From: Curvibacter sp. GWA2_64_110
GTDB lineage: Bacteria; Pseudomonadota; Gammaproteobacteria; Burkholderiales; Burkholderiaceae_C
Direction of reading: 5' to 3'
Assembly (NCBI GenBank): GCA_001797315.1
Contig: MGPC01000037.1
Coordinates: forward strand, 94,593 to 134,528
DNA length: 39,936 nt
Part shown: positions 32,021-39,682 of the stretch, one piece after another
Numbering within the stretch: the stretch's first letter is position 1
Layout of the letters: every line of letters begins with the position of its first letter
Notes under the pieces: generated by a model
What the model was told of the DNA's origin: nothing
What the model saw: the letters and a program-made list of their open reading frames with translations, nothing else
The model's database searches: none
Translations under genes and position numbers: made by a program

Positions 32021-34447
32021 ATGCCCATCACCCCAGTCACTCCCGCCGACCTGCGCCTGGCCATTGACGCCCAGGCGCTTGGCTTTGCCGATACCTCCGA
32101 ACTGCTGCACCACCCGCTGCCCTGGATCGGGCAGGAGCGCGCCGAGCAGGCCGCGCGTTTCGGCCTGCAGATGGACCAGCCGGACTACAACCTGTTCGTG
32201 CTGGGCGAGGTGGGCAGCGGGCGCACCACGCTGCTGTGTGAAATGATGCGTGCGGTGGCGGCCGAGCGGCCGGTGCCGCCCGACCTGTGCTACCTGCACA
32301 ACTTCGACGTGCCCGAACACCCGCGCGCGCTGCGCATGCCCGCCGGCCAGGGGCGGCAGCTGCGCCAGTTGATGACGCAGTTCATCAAGACGCTGCAAAG
32401 CGAGATCCCCAAGCGCCTGGCCGGCCCCGACTTCAAGGATGAGCGCGACCGCCTGGCCAAGACTTACAAGGCGGAGGAAGACCACGCCTATGCCGAGCTG
32501 GACGCCTATGCCGAAGCGCGCAACTTTGCGCTGATCCGCGAGTCGGGCCACATGGTCTTCACCCTGCGCGACGACAAGGGCGAGCCGCTGACCGAGGGCA
32601 AGGCGCTGTCACTGCCGAAAGAGCGGCGCGTGGAGATCGACCGCATGGAGGAGGAGCTGCGCGGCGAGATCACCCGCTTCCTGGACAAGTCACGCTCCCT
32701 GGAGCGCGTGATGAACGAGGGGCTGGCGGCGTTGCGCCGGCAGATGATCAAGCCCATGCTGGAGCATGAGCTGCAGGAGATCCGCAACGAACTGCGCAAG
32801 CAGATCAAGGACACGGTCAAGCTCGGCAACTACCTGGAGCAGGTGCAACACGACGTGCTGGAGAACCTGGAACTGTTCCAGTCCGGCGACGAGGCCGAGA
32901 GCGAGGAGATCCGGTTGCAGGCGCTGGCCGAGGTGCTGGCGCGCTACCACGTGAACCTGGTGGTGGACAACCAGGGTCGCGAGGGCGCGCCGGTAATCGT
33001 GGAAGACAACCCGCTGTACCGCACGCTGTTCGGCAGCATCGAGTACCAGACCGAGAACGACGTGCTGGTGACGGACTTCTCGCGCATCCGCGCCGGCAGC
33101 CTGCTCAAGGCGAACGGCGGCTTCCTGCTGCTGCACCTGCGCGACCTGCTGGCCGACGAGCCGGTGTGGGAGAAACTGCGCCGCTTCCTGCGCAGCGGGC
33201 GGCTGCAGATCGAGGAGCCGGGCATGATGTATGCGCCGATTGCGGCCGTCTCGCTGCAGCCCGAGCCGGTGGACGTGGACGTGAAGATCATCCTGATTGC
33301 CTCGGTTGAAGAGTACTACGCGGTGCAGGAGGGCGACCCGGAATTCGCGCGGCGCTTCCGCTGCAAGGTGGACTTTGCCGAGAGTTTCACCGCCAACAGC
33401 GAATCGCGCCTGGCTACCGCCATCTTCGTGGCGCATACCTGCCGCAAGATGGGGCTGCCGCACTTCAGCGCCGCCGCCGTGGCTGCCCTGCTGGAAGAAG
33501 CGCACCGTGAAGCGGAAGACCAGGCGCGCCAGAGCGCCATCTTCGCGCACACCGAGGCGCTGCTGATGGAGGCTGCCACCATGGCGCGCGCGCGTGGCGC
33601 CGTGCGGGTGGAAGCGCCCGACGTGGAAACCGCGCGGCTAGGGCGCATCCATCGCCACGACTACCCGGAGCAGCGCCTGCAGGAAACCATTGTCGACGGC
33701 GAGCGCCTGCTCGACCTGGGCGGCGAGAAGGTGGCGCAGGTCAACGGCCTGACGGTGGTGGACCTGGGCGACTACCGCTTCGGTTTTCCGGTGCGGGTGA
33801 CGGCGCGCACCCATGCCGGAGACGAAGGGCTGCTGAATATCGAACGCGAGGTGGAGCTGTCCGGCCCCATCCACGACAAGGGCGTGCTGATTTTGCACAG
33901 CTACCTGTCGTCGCTGTTCGCGCACATCGCGCCGCTGGCGTTGAATGCGGCGGTGGTGTTCGAGCAGGAGTACAGCGGGGTGGAGGGCGACTCGGCCTCC
34001 TGCGCCGAGTTCTATGCGCTCCTGTCGGCGCTGGCCAACACGCCGCTCAAGCAGGGCATTGCCGTGACGGGGGCGGTGAACCAGCGCGGCGAGATGCTGC
34101 CGGTGGGCGGCATCAACGAGAAGATCGAGGGTTATTTCCGCAGCTGCGAATTGATGGGGCTGACGGGGCAGCAGGGCGTGCTGATCCCGCGCCGCAACCG
34201 CCGCCACCTGATGCTGGACCGCCGCGTGGTGGCAGCGGTGGCGCAGGGGCGTTTTCACATCTACACCGCCGAGCTGGCCAGTGAGGGCATGGCGCTGCTG
34301 ACGGGCTTGCCCTTTGGCGAACTGGGCACCGGTGGCTACCCGCCGGACACGGTGCTGGGGCGGGCGCAGAAGACGCTGCAGGACTACCGCAAGGCCTGCC
34401 AGGCCTCGGGTGCCAAGCCGGAACGCCGGCCGCGCACTTTGAAGTAG
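32021..34447 (+). CDS. Lon-like ATP-dependent protease (COG1067 type), degenerate Walker A
   Basis: This 808-residue protein has an N-terminal AAA-like region, a long helical insert (~130-300, FKDERDRLAKTYKAEEDH...) and a C-terminal Lon peptidase domain with the Ser-Lys dyad S658 (EGDSAS) and K701 (GGINEKIEGYF). The P-loop reads GEVGSGRTT (62-70): the Walker A lysine is replaced by Arg. LKANGGFLLLHLRDLL and QPEPVDVDVKIILIAS are AAA+ blocks of the LonB/YcbZ group. The second, sensor-type elements are present, so ATP use may be reduced or special. No transmembrane segments are seen, unlike archaeal LonB. It is probably a single-gene unit 48 bp after the thioesterase gene. Confidence 0.9.
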   Translation: MPITPVTPADLRLAIDAQALGFADTSELLHHPLPWIGQERAEQAARFGLQMDQPDYNLFVLGEVGSGRTTLLCEMMRAVAAERPVPPDLCYLHNFDVPEHPRALRMPAGQGRQLRQLMTQFIKTLQSEIPKRLAGPDFKDERDRLAKTYKAEEDHAYAELDAYAEARNFALIRESGHMVFTLRDDKGEPLTEGKALSLPKERRVEIDRMEEELRGEITRFLDKSRSLERVMNEGLAALRRQMIKPMLEHELQEIRNELRKQIKDTVKLGNYLEQVQHDVLENLELFQSGDEAESEEIRLQALAEVLARYHVNLVVDNQGREGAPVIVEDNPLYRTLFGSIEYQTENDVLVTDFSRIRAGSLLKANGGFLLLHLRDLLADEPVWEKLRRFLRSGRLQIEEPGMMYAPIAAVSLQPEPVDVDVKIILIASVEEYYAVQEGDPEFARRFRCKVDFAESFTANSESRLATAIFVAHTCRKMGLPHFSAAAVAALLEEAHREAEDQARQSAIFAHTEALLMEAATMARARGAVRVEAPDVETARLGRIHRHDYPEQRLQETIVDGERLLDLGGEKVAQVNGLTVVDLGDYRFGFPVRVTARTHAGDEGLLNIEREVELSGPIHDKGVLILHSYLSSLFAHIAPLALNAAVVFEQEYSGVEGDSASCAEFYALLSALANTPLKQGIAVTGAVNQRGEMLPVGGINEKIEGYFRSCELMGLTGQQGVLIPRRNRRHLMLDRRVVAAVAQGRFHIYTAELASEGMALLTGLPFGELGTGGYPPDTVLGRAQKTLQDYRKACQASGAKPERRPRTLK

Positions 34448-34474
34448 CCAGGCGCAGCGGCTTTCGCCCTTGTC

Positions 34475-34933
34475 TCAGTTGTTCTTGGCCTTGCTGGCCA
34501 TTTCATAGGACTTCTTCAGGTCGCGGTATTCCTCGCAGGAGAAGGTGCAAATCTTGTCCAGTGCATCGAGGTGCTGCTTGGCCTTGTCGAGCTGGCCGAG
34601 CTGGATGTAGGCCTCGCCGATGTACTCGTGGGCACCGCGGTGCTTGGGGTCAATGGTCAACGCCTTGTTATAGGCTGCCAGCGATTCGTCGTAACGTTTG
34701 AGGTGGCGCAAGCTGTAACCCAGCAGGTTGAAGCCGTCGGCGTTGGATGGGTTGGCGCGGGTGAAACTGCCCAGCACCTCGATGGCGCCGGCCCAGTCTT
34801 TCTGGCCGATCAACTGGCGGGCCCGGGTCAGTTCGGAAGCCGGTGCCGGCGTGCTGGGTTCGGTGTCGGCGCTCCAGGCCAGCTGGCTGCAGAAAATGAC
34901 GAGCAGACAGGCGAGAGACTTGAAAGGATTCAT
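34475..34933 (-). CDS. Exported tetratricopeptide-repeat protein
   Basis: This 152-residue protein has a signal peptide (MNPFKSLACLLVIFCSQLAWSA, cut near residue 22) and about three TPR units: ARQLIGQKDWAGAIEVLGSF, NADGFNLLGYSLRHLKRYDE, and GAHEYIGEAYIQLGQLDKAK. Two cysteines in KICTFSCEEYRDLKK near the C-terminus could form a disulfide in the periplasm. AGGAG precedes the ATG at 34933. A scaffold role in a periplasmic complex is likely; the partner is unknown. It lies downstream of the alpha/beta hydrolase gene, from which a hairpin at 35045-35064 separates it. Confidence 0.87.
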   Translation of the reverse strand: MNPFKSLACLLVIFCSQLAWSADTEPSTPAPASELTRARQLIGQKDWAGAIEVLGSFTRANPSNADGFNLLGYSLRHLKRYDESLAAYNKALTIDPKHRGAHEYIGEAYIQLGQLDKAKQHLDALDKICTFSCEEYRDLKKSYEMASKAKNN

Positions 34934-35044
34934 GGAAATGCTCCTGCCCGGCGGCGGCGGGAGTGCCGTGCGAGAGGGCCGGGAAACAAAGCATAGTGGC
35001 CGCAGGCCCACATGACAAGAGACCCGCCTCCTGTCTGTCCGATG

Positions 35045-35064
35045 CCGGGCCGGGGGCGGCCCGG
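35045..35064 (-). terminator. T-less (I-shaped) hairpin after the alpha/beta hydrolase gene
   Basis: CCGGGCC / GGCCCGG forms a perfect 7-bp GC stem with a 6-base loop, directly after the hydrolase stop at 35068. There is no T-run, so termination would be of the I-shaped type, or it may be an mRNA-stabilising stem. Confidence 0.4.
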
Positions 35065-35067
35065 TAC

Positions 35068-35895
35068 CTAGCGGATGCCGGCGACGGCCTGGATCCAGCG
35101 GATGATTTCGGGCGCGGCCGCTGCGGGGGCTTCAAGGTGGGAGGCGTCCGGCTCATACAACCGGGTCTGCGGATGGCGGGGCAGGGCGGCCACCGTCGCC
35201 TGCTTGAGCCGCAGCAGGGCCGGATAGTCCCGTGTGGGCACAACGAGCAGCACGGGGGTCGCCGGATCGAGGCGCTCCAGCGCCGCCGTCTGGTTCAGGG
35301 CGCCCGCCGGGTCGAACCAGTCCACGTAGGCGACCGGCGGCGTGATGATCGGGTAGGTGCCACGGGAGCCTTCGTAGTCCAGCAACTGGACCTTGTCGTT
35401 GCCCTTGCCTTCGGCGACCAGACGGCGGGCTTCCTGCAGGGTGCCACCGAGCTTGTCCCGGTACACCGTGCTGGCCGGGCTGCCGCCCGGCGCGATGGCG
35501 ATGAGGCCGTCCACCTTGAGCTGGCTGCCGAGGTAGAAGGTGAACAGTCCGCCCAGGCTGTGGCCGGCGATGAACAGCTTGCGCGCGCCCTGCGCATGCA
35601 TTGCCTGCAGCGCCGCATCCACCTCGGCCACGGCCTGGCGGACGGGGACGTCGTAGTCGCGCCGTCCGGACCAGGCCATTTCCAGATTGGCGACCTGCCA
35701 GCCCTGCTCCTTGAGCGCGGAGGCCAGCGGGGGAACAAATTTGTTGGGAGAACCGCCCTTGCCGTGCATGACGACAACGCCAATGCTGCCTTCCGGCGGC
35801 GCGGGCGTCTGCGCCGCGGCGGGGCCGGCAGCCAGTCCGGCCAGCAGCAGGCCGAGGATCGATGCCACGACGGGGCGGCGAGGGGGCTTGTTCAT
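35068..35895 (-). CDS. Exported alpha/beta hydrolase
   Basis: This 275-residue protein has a signal peptide (NKPPRRPVVASILGLLLAGLA, cut near AAAQT at residue 29). The alpha/beta-hydrolase elements are the oxyanion-loop HGKGGSPNKF (44-53), the nucleophile elbow GHSLGG (S113), the acid near VVPTRDYPAL and the histidine in PDASHLEAP. AGGAGA before the ATG at 35895 supports this start over the in-frame ATG at 35931. The enzyme would work in the periplasm on an ester or amide. Nothing nearby points to the substrate. Confidence 0.88.
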   Translation of the reverse strand: MNKPPRRPVVASILGLLLAGLAAGPAAAQTPAPPEGSIGVVVMHGKGGSPNKFVPPLASALKEQGWQVANLEMAWSGRRDYDVPVRQAVAEVDAALQAMHAQGARKLFIAGHSLGGLFTFYLGSQLKVDGLIAIAPGGSPASTVYRDKLGGTLQEARRLVAEGKGNDKVQLLDYEGSRGTYPIITPPVAYVDWFDPAGALNQTAALERLDPATPVLLVVPTRDYPALLRLKQATVAALPRHPQTRLYEPDASHLEAPAAAAPEIIRWIQAVAGIR

Positions 35896-35927
35896 GTCGG
35901 TCTCCTGAAGGTGGGGCCAGGCCCGGA

Positions 35928-36500
35928 TCATTTCTGCTTCGGCACCCGGCCCATCAGATAGAACTCGGGGTTGGGCATCATGTTGCTGAAGCTGGCCATG
36001 CGGTTCGAAAGGCCGAAGAAGGCGGTGATGGCAGCAATGTCCCAGATGTCTTCGTCGCTGAAGCCGTGGGTGTGCAGGGTGGTGAAGTCGGCCTCTTCAA
36101 CCTCGTGCGAGCGCTGGCAGACCTTCATGGCGAAGTCGAGCATGGCGCGCTGGCGCGGAGTGATGTCGGCCTTGCGGTAATTGACCGCCACCTGGTCGGC
36201 CACCAGCGGCTTTTTCTCGTAGATGCGCAGGATGGCGCCGTGCGCCACCACGCAGTACAGGCACTGGTTGGCCGCGCTGGTGGTGGTGACGATCATCTCG
36301 CGGTCGCCCTTGGTGAGGCCCGAATCTTCCTTGAGCATCAAGGCATCGTGGTAAGCGAAGAAGGCGCGCCATTCGGCCGGCCGGCGCGCCAGCGCCAGGA
36401 AGACGTTGGGCACGAAGCCGGCCTTCTCCTGCACTTCCAGTATCTTGGTGCGGATGTCCTCGGGCAGGTCTTTGATGTCGGGGTGGGGATAGCGGCTCAT
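35928..36500 (-). CDS. AhpD-fold peroxidase-related protein (carboxymuconolactone decarboxylase family)
   Basis: This 190-residue protein has the AhpD redox motif NQCLYCVVAHG (C80, C83, H87). The pattern CxxCxxxH is that of alkylhydroperoxidase D-type proteins. The overall layout (PHPDIKDLPEDIRTKI at the start, IWDIAAITAFFGLSNRMASF near the end) matches the uncharacterised peroxidase-related subfamily. It likely reduces peroxides or serves as a thiol relay in the cytosol. It is divergent from a second CMD-family gene at 36580, 79 bp away. Confidence 0.92.
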   Translation of the reverse strand: MSRYPHPDIKDLPEDIRTKILEVQEKAGFVPNVFLALARRPAEWRAFFAYHDALMLKEDSGLTKGDREMIVTTTSAANQCLYCVVAHGAILRIYEKKPLVADQVAVNYRKADITPRQRAMLDFAMKVCQRSHEVEEADFTTLHTHGFSDEDIWDIAAITAFFGLSNRMASFSNMMPNPEFYLMGRVPKQK

Positions 36501-36579
36501 GGGGTCTCCTCGTTGTTCTGCTGCAGATTATGCTTGGCGCTTGACACACAACTTGCAGCCCATAACAGGAGAACGATTC

Positions 36580-36951
36580 ATGGACGCCCAATACGACAAA
36601 GGCCTCGCCGCCCGCAAGCAGGTGATGGGCGAGGACTTCGTGGCCAACGCCTTTGCCAACGCCACTGAGTTCACGCTGCCGATGCAGCAGTACATCACGC
36701 GCAACGCCTGGGGCGATGTGTGGCAGCGCGAGGGGCTGGACCGCAAGACGCGCAGCCTCATTACCGTGGCCATGCTCACCGCCTTGGGCAAGCAGCACGA
36801 ACTGAAAGGCCATGTGCGCGGCGCGCTCAACAACGGTGCCACGGTGACCGAGATCCAGGAGGTGCTGCTGCACGCCAGCATCTACTGCGGCGTGCCGAGC
36901 GCGGTGGAGGGTTTTCGCGCCGCGGCGGAAGTGATCGACACCAAGAAATAA
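36580..36951 (+). CDS. Carboxymuconolactone decarboxylase-family protein (PcaC-like)
   Basis: This 123-residue single-domain protein shows MDAQYDKGLAARKQVMGEDFV, then EFTLPMQQYITRNAWGDVWQREGLDRKTRSLITVAML, the PcaC wording, and HVRGALNNGATVTEIQEVLLHASIYCGVPSAVEGFR. It lacks the CxxC pair, so it is of the decarboxylase, not the AhpD, type. True PcaC converts 4-carboxymuconolactone to the enol-lactone in the protocatechuate pathway. No other pca genes are present, so a different lactone or an uncharacterised role is possible. AGGAGA at 36567-36572 precedes the ATG. Confidence 0.9.
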   Translation: MDAQYDKGLAARKQVMGEDFVANAFANATEFTLPMQQYITRNAWGDVWQREGLDRKTRSLITVAMLTALGKQHELKGHVRGALNNGATVTEIQEVLLHASIYCGVPSAVEGFRAAAEVIDTKK

Positions 36952-36954
36952 GCA

Positions 36955-37012
36955 TTTTTTTGGCCTACAGGCCTTGCGGAATATGCACTAGAAGCTATCA
37001 AAATAATAGCAA
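36955..37012. repeat. Dispersed AT-rich Comamonadaceae-type repeat
   Basis: This intergenic stretch has a T-run, the palindrome GGCCT-AC-AGGCC (36962-36973), then GCACTAGAAGCTATCAAAAT leading into the stem GCTAT...ATAGC (36994-37010). From memory, a near-identical block (TTTGGCCT...AGAAGCTATCAAAA...ATAG) is scattered through Comamonadaceae genomes. A related copy lies inside gcvP at 17538-17563. Confidence 0.6.
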
Positions 37013-37028
37013 ATTGAGACATCCCGGC

Positions 37029-37583
37029 TCAGCCGCCCATGAGCTTGTGCACCAGGTCGGCCGTGGTGCTGGCCTTGTACTTGCGCATCAGGCGAGCGCG
37101 GTAGATCTCCACCGTGCGGTGGCTGATGGCCAGCGCCTTGCCGATTTCCTTGGAGGTCAGGCCGTCGAGCAGGTGGGCTGCCACTTCGCGCTCGCGCGCG
37201 GTGAGCTCGGCCTTCACCGGACGGTGCGCGCTCAGGTCCTGGAAGGTCCAGATGCCGGCACCGTGCGGGTCGGCCGGGTCGAGCGCGCGGCCGGTGACAT
37301 GGCACCAGAAGGTCTCGCCCTTGAAGCGGCCGTCCACGCGCTTCATGATGCGGTCGTCGGCGTAGGTGCCGTGGCGGTTCATGATGGGGACGATGCGCGC
37401 GCCGATGCGCTCGAACTCGTCGGCGCTGGGGTAGAGCACCTGAAAGGACTGGCCCACCAGGTCTTCCTGGCTGGTGCCGAACATCTCGCACACATGGCGG
37501 TTGCAGTCCACAATCACCCGGTTGCGCGACAGCACCAGGCCGATGGGGGCGAGTTCGAAGGCAAGACGGTAGTCGATGTCCAT
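37029..37583 (-). CDS. PAS-domain LuxR-type transcriptional regulator
   Basis: This 184-residue protein has an N-terminal PAS domain (~5-118: LAFELAPIGLVLSRNRVIVDCN, MFGTSQEDLVGQSFQVLYPS) and a C-terminal LuxR/FixJ-type HTH (~125-184: LTAREREVAAHLLDGLTSKEIG, SHRTVEIYRARLMRKYKA). There is no receiver domain, so it is not a classic response regulator. The PAS pocket probably senses a small metabolite or redox state directly. It is divergent from scoA by 101 bp, and that gap contains adjoining repeats at 37627-37653, which makes scoAB its most likely target. Confidence 0.92.
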   Translation of the reverse strand: MDIDYRLAFELAPIGLVLSRNRVIVDCNRHVCEMFGTSQEDLVGQSFQVLYPSADEFERIGARIVPIMNRHGTYADDRIMKRVDGRFKGETFWCHVTGRALDPADPHGAGIWTFQDLSAHRPVKAELTAREREVAAHLLDGLTSKEIGKALAISHRTVEIYRARLMRKYKASTTADLVHKLMGG

Positions 37584-37626
37584 GGGCGCCGAAGTCAGAG
37601 CTGCATCAGGGTTGCAATTTACGCGG

Positions 37627-37653
37627 AACTACGTAGTTTGGTAAGTAGTATCG
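37627..37653. promoter_or_regulatory. Tandem operator-like repeats in front of scoA
   Basis: AACTACGTAGTT (37627-37638) is a perfect 12-bp palindrome. Overlapping it are two adjacent direct repeats, TACGTAGTTTGG (37630-37641) and TAAGTAGTATCG (37642-37653), which share nine of twelve bases. They lie 31-58 bp before the scoA start and 43-70 bp before the regulator start. Binding by the PAS-LuxR protein is the obvious proposal. Confidence 0.6.
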
Positions 37654-37684
37654 TACGCCTATTGATTCTTCAAAGGAGAACAGC

Positions 37685-38389
37685 GTGAACAAGATTTACC
37701 CGAGTGCGGCCAAGGCGCTCGAAGGCGTCATCCAGGACGGCCAGCTGATCGCCGTCGGCGGCTTCGGCCTGTGCGGCATTCCCGAGGCGCTGATCGACGC
37801 CGTGCGCGATGCGGGCGTGAAGAACCTGACCGCCATTTCCAACAACGCCGGCGTCGACGATTTCGGCCTGGGCAAGCTGCTGCAGACGCGCCAGATCAGG
37901 AAAATGATTTCCAGCTATGTGGGCGAGAACAAGGAGTTCGAGCGCCAGTACCTGGCCGGCGAGCTGGAGCTGGAATTCACGCCGCAGGGCACGCTGGCCG
38001 AGAAGCTGCGCGCCGGCGGCGCCGGCATCCCGGCGTTCTTCACCAAGACCGGTGTCGGCACCGTGGTGGCCGAGGGCAAGGAGCTGCGCGAGTTCAACGG
38101 CGAGACCTATGTGATGGAACGCTCCCTGGTGCCCGACGTGGCGCTGGTGAAGGCCGACATTGCCGACCGCTCCGGCAACCTGCGCTTCAACCTGACGGCG
38201 CGCAACTTCAACCCGGCCGCTGCCATGGCCGGCAAGATCTGCATCGTGGAAGTGGAGCGCATCGTCGCCACCGGCGAACTGGCGCCCGACGACATCCACC
38301 TGCCGGGCATCTACGTGCACCGCATCGTGCACAACCCGACGCCCGAGAAACGCATCGAGAAGCGCACCACCCGCGACCGTAAGGTCTGA
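37685..38389 (+). CDS. scoA: Succinyl-CoA:3-oxoacid CoA-transferase, subunit A
   Basis: This 234-residue subunit starts with GTG at 37685, supported by AAAGGAG at 37672-37678. The class I CoA-transferase alpha signature is AVGGFGLCGIPEALI (near residues 22-37), and NNAGVDDFGLGKLLQ follows. ERSLVPDVALVKADIADRSGNLRF is another family block. With subunit B it moves CoA from succinyl-CoA to acetoacetate or another 3-oxoacid, for ketone-body use or the end of aromatic degradation (where it is called PcaI). No other aromatic genes are seen, so scoA is preferred. Confidence 0.95.
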   Translation: MNKIYPSAAKALEGVIQDGQLIAVGGFGLCGIPEALIDAVRDAGVKNLTAISNNAGVDDFGLGKLLQTRQIRKMISSYVGENKEFERQYLAGELELEFTPQGTLAEKLRAGGAGIPAFFTKTGVGTVVAEGKELREFNGETYVMERSLVPDVALVKADIADRSGNLRFNLTARNFNPAAAMAGKICIVEVERIVATGELAPDDIHLPGIYVHRIVHNPTPEKRIEKRTTRDRKV

Positions 38390-38441
38390 AATTTTGCGGG
38401 ACAGACCTTCAGCGCTGTCCTCAACTGAATAGGAGCAAAAC

Positions 38442-39080
38442 ATGGCTTGGACCCAGGACCAAATGGCCGCCCGCGCGGCGCAGGAACTGCAGGACGGTTT
38501 TTATGTGAATCTCGGCATCGGCATTCCGACGCTGGTGGCCAACTTCGTGCCCGATCACATCGAGGTCTGGCTGCAGAGCGAGAACGGCATGCTGGGCATC
38601 GGCCCCTTCCCGTACGAAGACGAGGTGGACCCGGACCTGATCAACGCCGGCAAACAGACCGTCACCACCATCAAGGGCTCGGCCATCTTCGGCAGCCATG
38701 AGAGTTTTGCCATGATCCGCGGCGGCAAGATCAACCTGTCCATCCTCGGCGCCATGCAGGTGAGCGAGCAGGGCGACCTGGCCAACTGGATGATTCCGGG
38801 CAAGATGGTCAAGGGCATGGGCGGCGCCATGGACCTGGTGGCCGGCGTGCCGCGCGTCATCGTGCTGATGGAACACGTGGCGAAGAAGAAGGACGGCACC
38901 GAAGACCTGAAGATCCTGCCCAACTGCACCTTGCCGTTGACCGGCAAGGGCGTGGTGGACCGCATCATCACCGACCTGGCCGTGATGGACGTCACACCGC
39001 AAGGCCTGAAGCTGGTGGAGCTGGCGCCGGGCGTCACGCGCGAGCAGGTGCAGGCCAAGACCGGGGTCAAGCTGATCTGA
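38442..39080 (+). CDS. scoB: Succinyl-CoA:3-oxoacid CoA-transferase, subunit B
   Basis: This 212-residue subunit carries the catalytic glutamate E47 in [11 protein letters not shown], the residue that forms the glutamyl-CoA intermediate. The N-terminal [14 protein letters not shown] and [18 protein letters not shown] are further signatures of the beta subunit. It follows scoA by 52 bp with its own AGGAG site (38432-38436). A GC-rich two-part inverted repeat (ACGAAGCC...GGCTTCGT, 39080-39119) after the stop could end the transcript, but it lacks a T-run. Confidence 0.96.
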   Translation: MAWTQDQMAARAAQELQDGFYVNLGIGIPTLVANFVPDHIEVWLQSENGMLGIGPFPYEDEVDPDLINAGKQTVTTIKGSAIFGSHESFAMIRGGKINLSILGAMQVSEQGDLANWMIPGKMVKGMGGAMDLVAGVPRVIVLMEHVAKKKDGTEDLKILPNCTLPLTGKGVVDRIITDLAVMDVTPQGLKLVELAPGVTREQVQAKTGVKLI

Positions 39081-39106
39081 CGAAGCCCCGAGGGCGCGTG
39101 CGTGCC

Positions 39107-39373
39107 CTAACGGCTTCGTGCCAGGACGAGGCGGGTCTTTTCGGCGTGGATCTCCTCGGCCTTGACGGCTCCGGCAATCTCATAGAGGTGGACGAAGAGC
39201 TGGCTTCGCGTGAGCATCACGTGGCTGACGGTACAGCGCTGCCCTTGGTAGGTGACGGGCAGGCCGGGGCGAAACAGGGGCATTTCCATGGTCGGGACCT
39301 CGGTACGGTCCTCTTGCGAACGCTCTGTCGGGATCGTCTGCAAGTCGAACAGGCGGTCAAAATCGTCTTTCAA
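39107..39373 (-). CDS. Small hypothetical protein, TTG start
   Basis: This 88-residue protein, MKDDFDRLFDLQTIPTERSQ onward, contains FRPGLPVTYQGQRCTVSHVML and a C-terminal segment rich in charged residues (VKAEEIHAEKTRLVL). The shape suggests a small beta-rich SH3-like fold, but I recognise no named family. The start is TTG at 39373, with an ideal GAGGAGG four bases ahead (39384-39378). The ATG further inside would lose a third of the protein. Its end lies in the inverted repeat after scoB, with which it is convergent. Confidence 0.7.
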   Translation of the reverse strand: MKDDFDRLFDLQTIPTERSQEDRTEVPTMEMPLFRPGLPVTYQGQRCTVSHVMLTRSQLFVHLYEIAGAVKAEEIHAEKTRLVLARSR

Positions 39374-39390
39374 GTGGCCTCCTCAGTGCC

Positions 39391-39552
39391 ATGCAATGGT
39401 TGAGCCAAAAATCACTGCCGCGCACCCGAGGCGCGGCGGAGGGTCGGCAGTTTGTTGATTTCAATCCGATGAAGCTGCGGCCGGGCCTGTCTCAGGTCAG
39501 CGTTTTCGCCACACCCGGACAGGCGTTTGCCATGCCCATTGCCAGCTTGTGA
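39391..39552 (+). CDS. Possible 53-residue open frame, doubtful
   Basis: A frame of 53 codons runs from ATG 39391 to TGA 39552 through otherwise empty sequence. It reads MQWLSQKSLPRTRG..., with FNPMKLRPGLSQVSVFATPG later. No ribosome site is seen ahead of the ATG. It could equally start at the internal ATG at 39469. It is listed only because nothing else accounts for this 220-bp gap, which also holds a small inverted repeat (GCCGCGC / GCGCGGC, ~39415-39438). Confidence 0.2.
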   Translation: MQWLSQKSLPRTRGAAEGRQFVDFNPMKLRPGLSQVSVFATPGQAFAMPIASL

Positions 39553-39595
39553 CGGCACGGCGTCAGCGGACAGCAGGTATTTCAGCGGATTTGAA

Positions 39596-39669
39596 TGGAG
39601 CGGGTGAAGGGAATCGAACCCTCGTATGAAGCTTGGGAAGCTGCCGTTCTACCATTGAACTACACCCGC
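39596..39669 (-). tRNA. tRNA-Gly (anticodon CCC)
   Basis: The 74-nt minus-strand sequence folds as a cloverleaf with acceptor GCGGGTG/CACCCGC, D-stem GTTC/GAAC, anticodon loop TTCCCAA, T-loop TTCGATT and an encoded CCA end. The anticodon at positions 34-36 is CCC, so it reads GGG. The anticodon stem GCAGC/GCTTC has one C-T mismatch. The gene lies 14 bp after the stop of the dehydrogenase gene on the same strand. Confidence 0.95.
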
Positions 39670-39682
39670 GTGAGGGCGTATT

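Noticed and set aside
39080-39119. Inverted repeat after scoB as a strong intrinsic terminator
   Set aside because: The stem is interrupted and no T-run follows on either strand; it is only noted under scoB.
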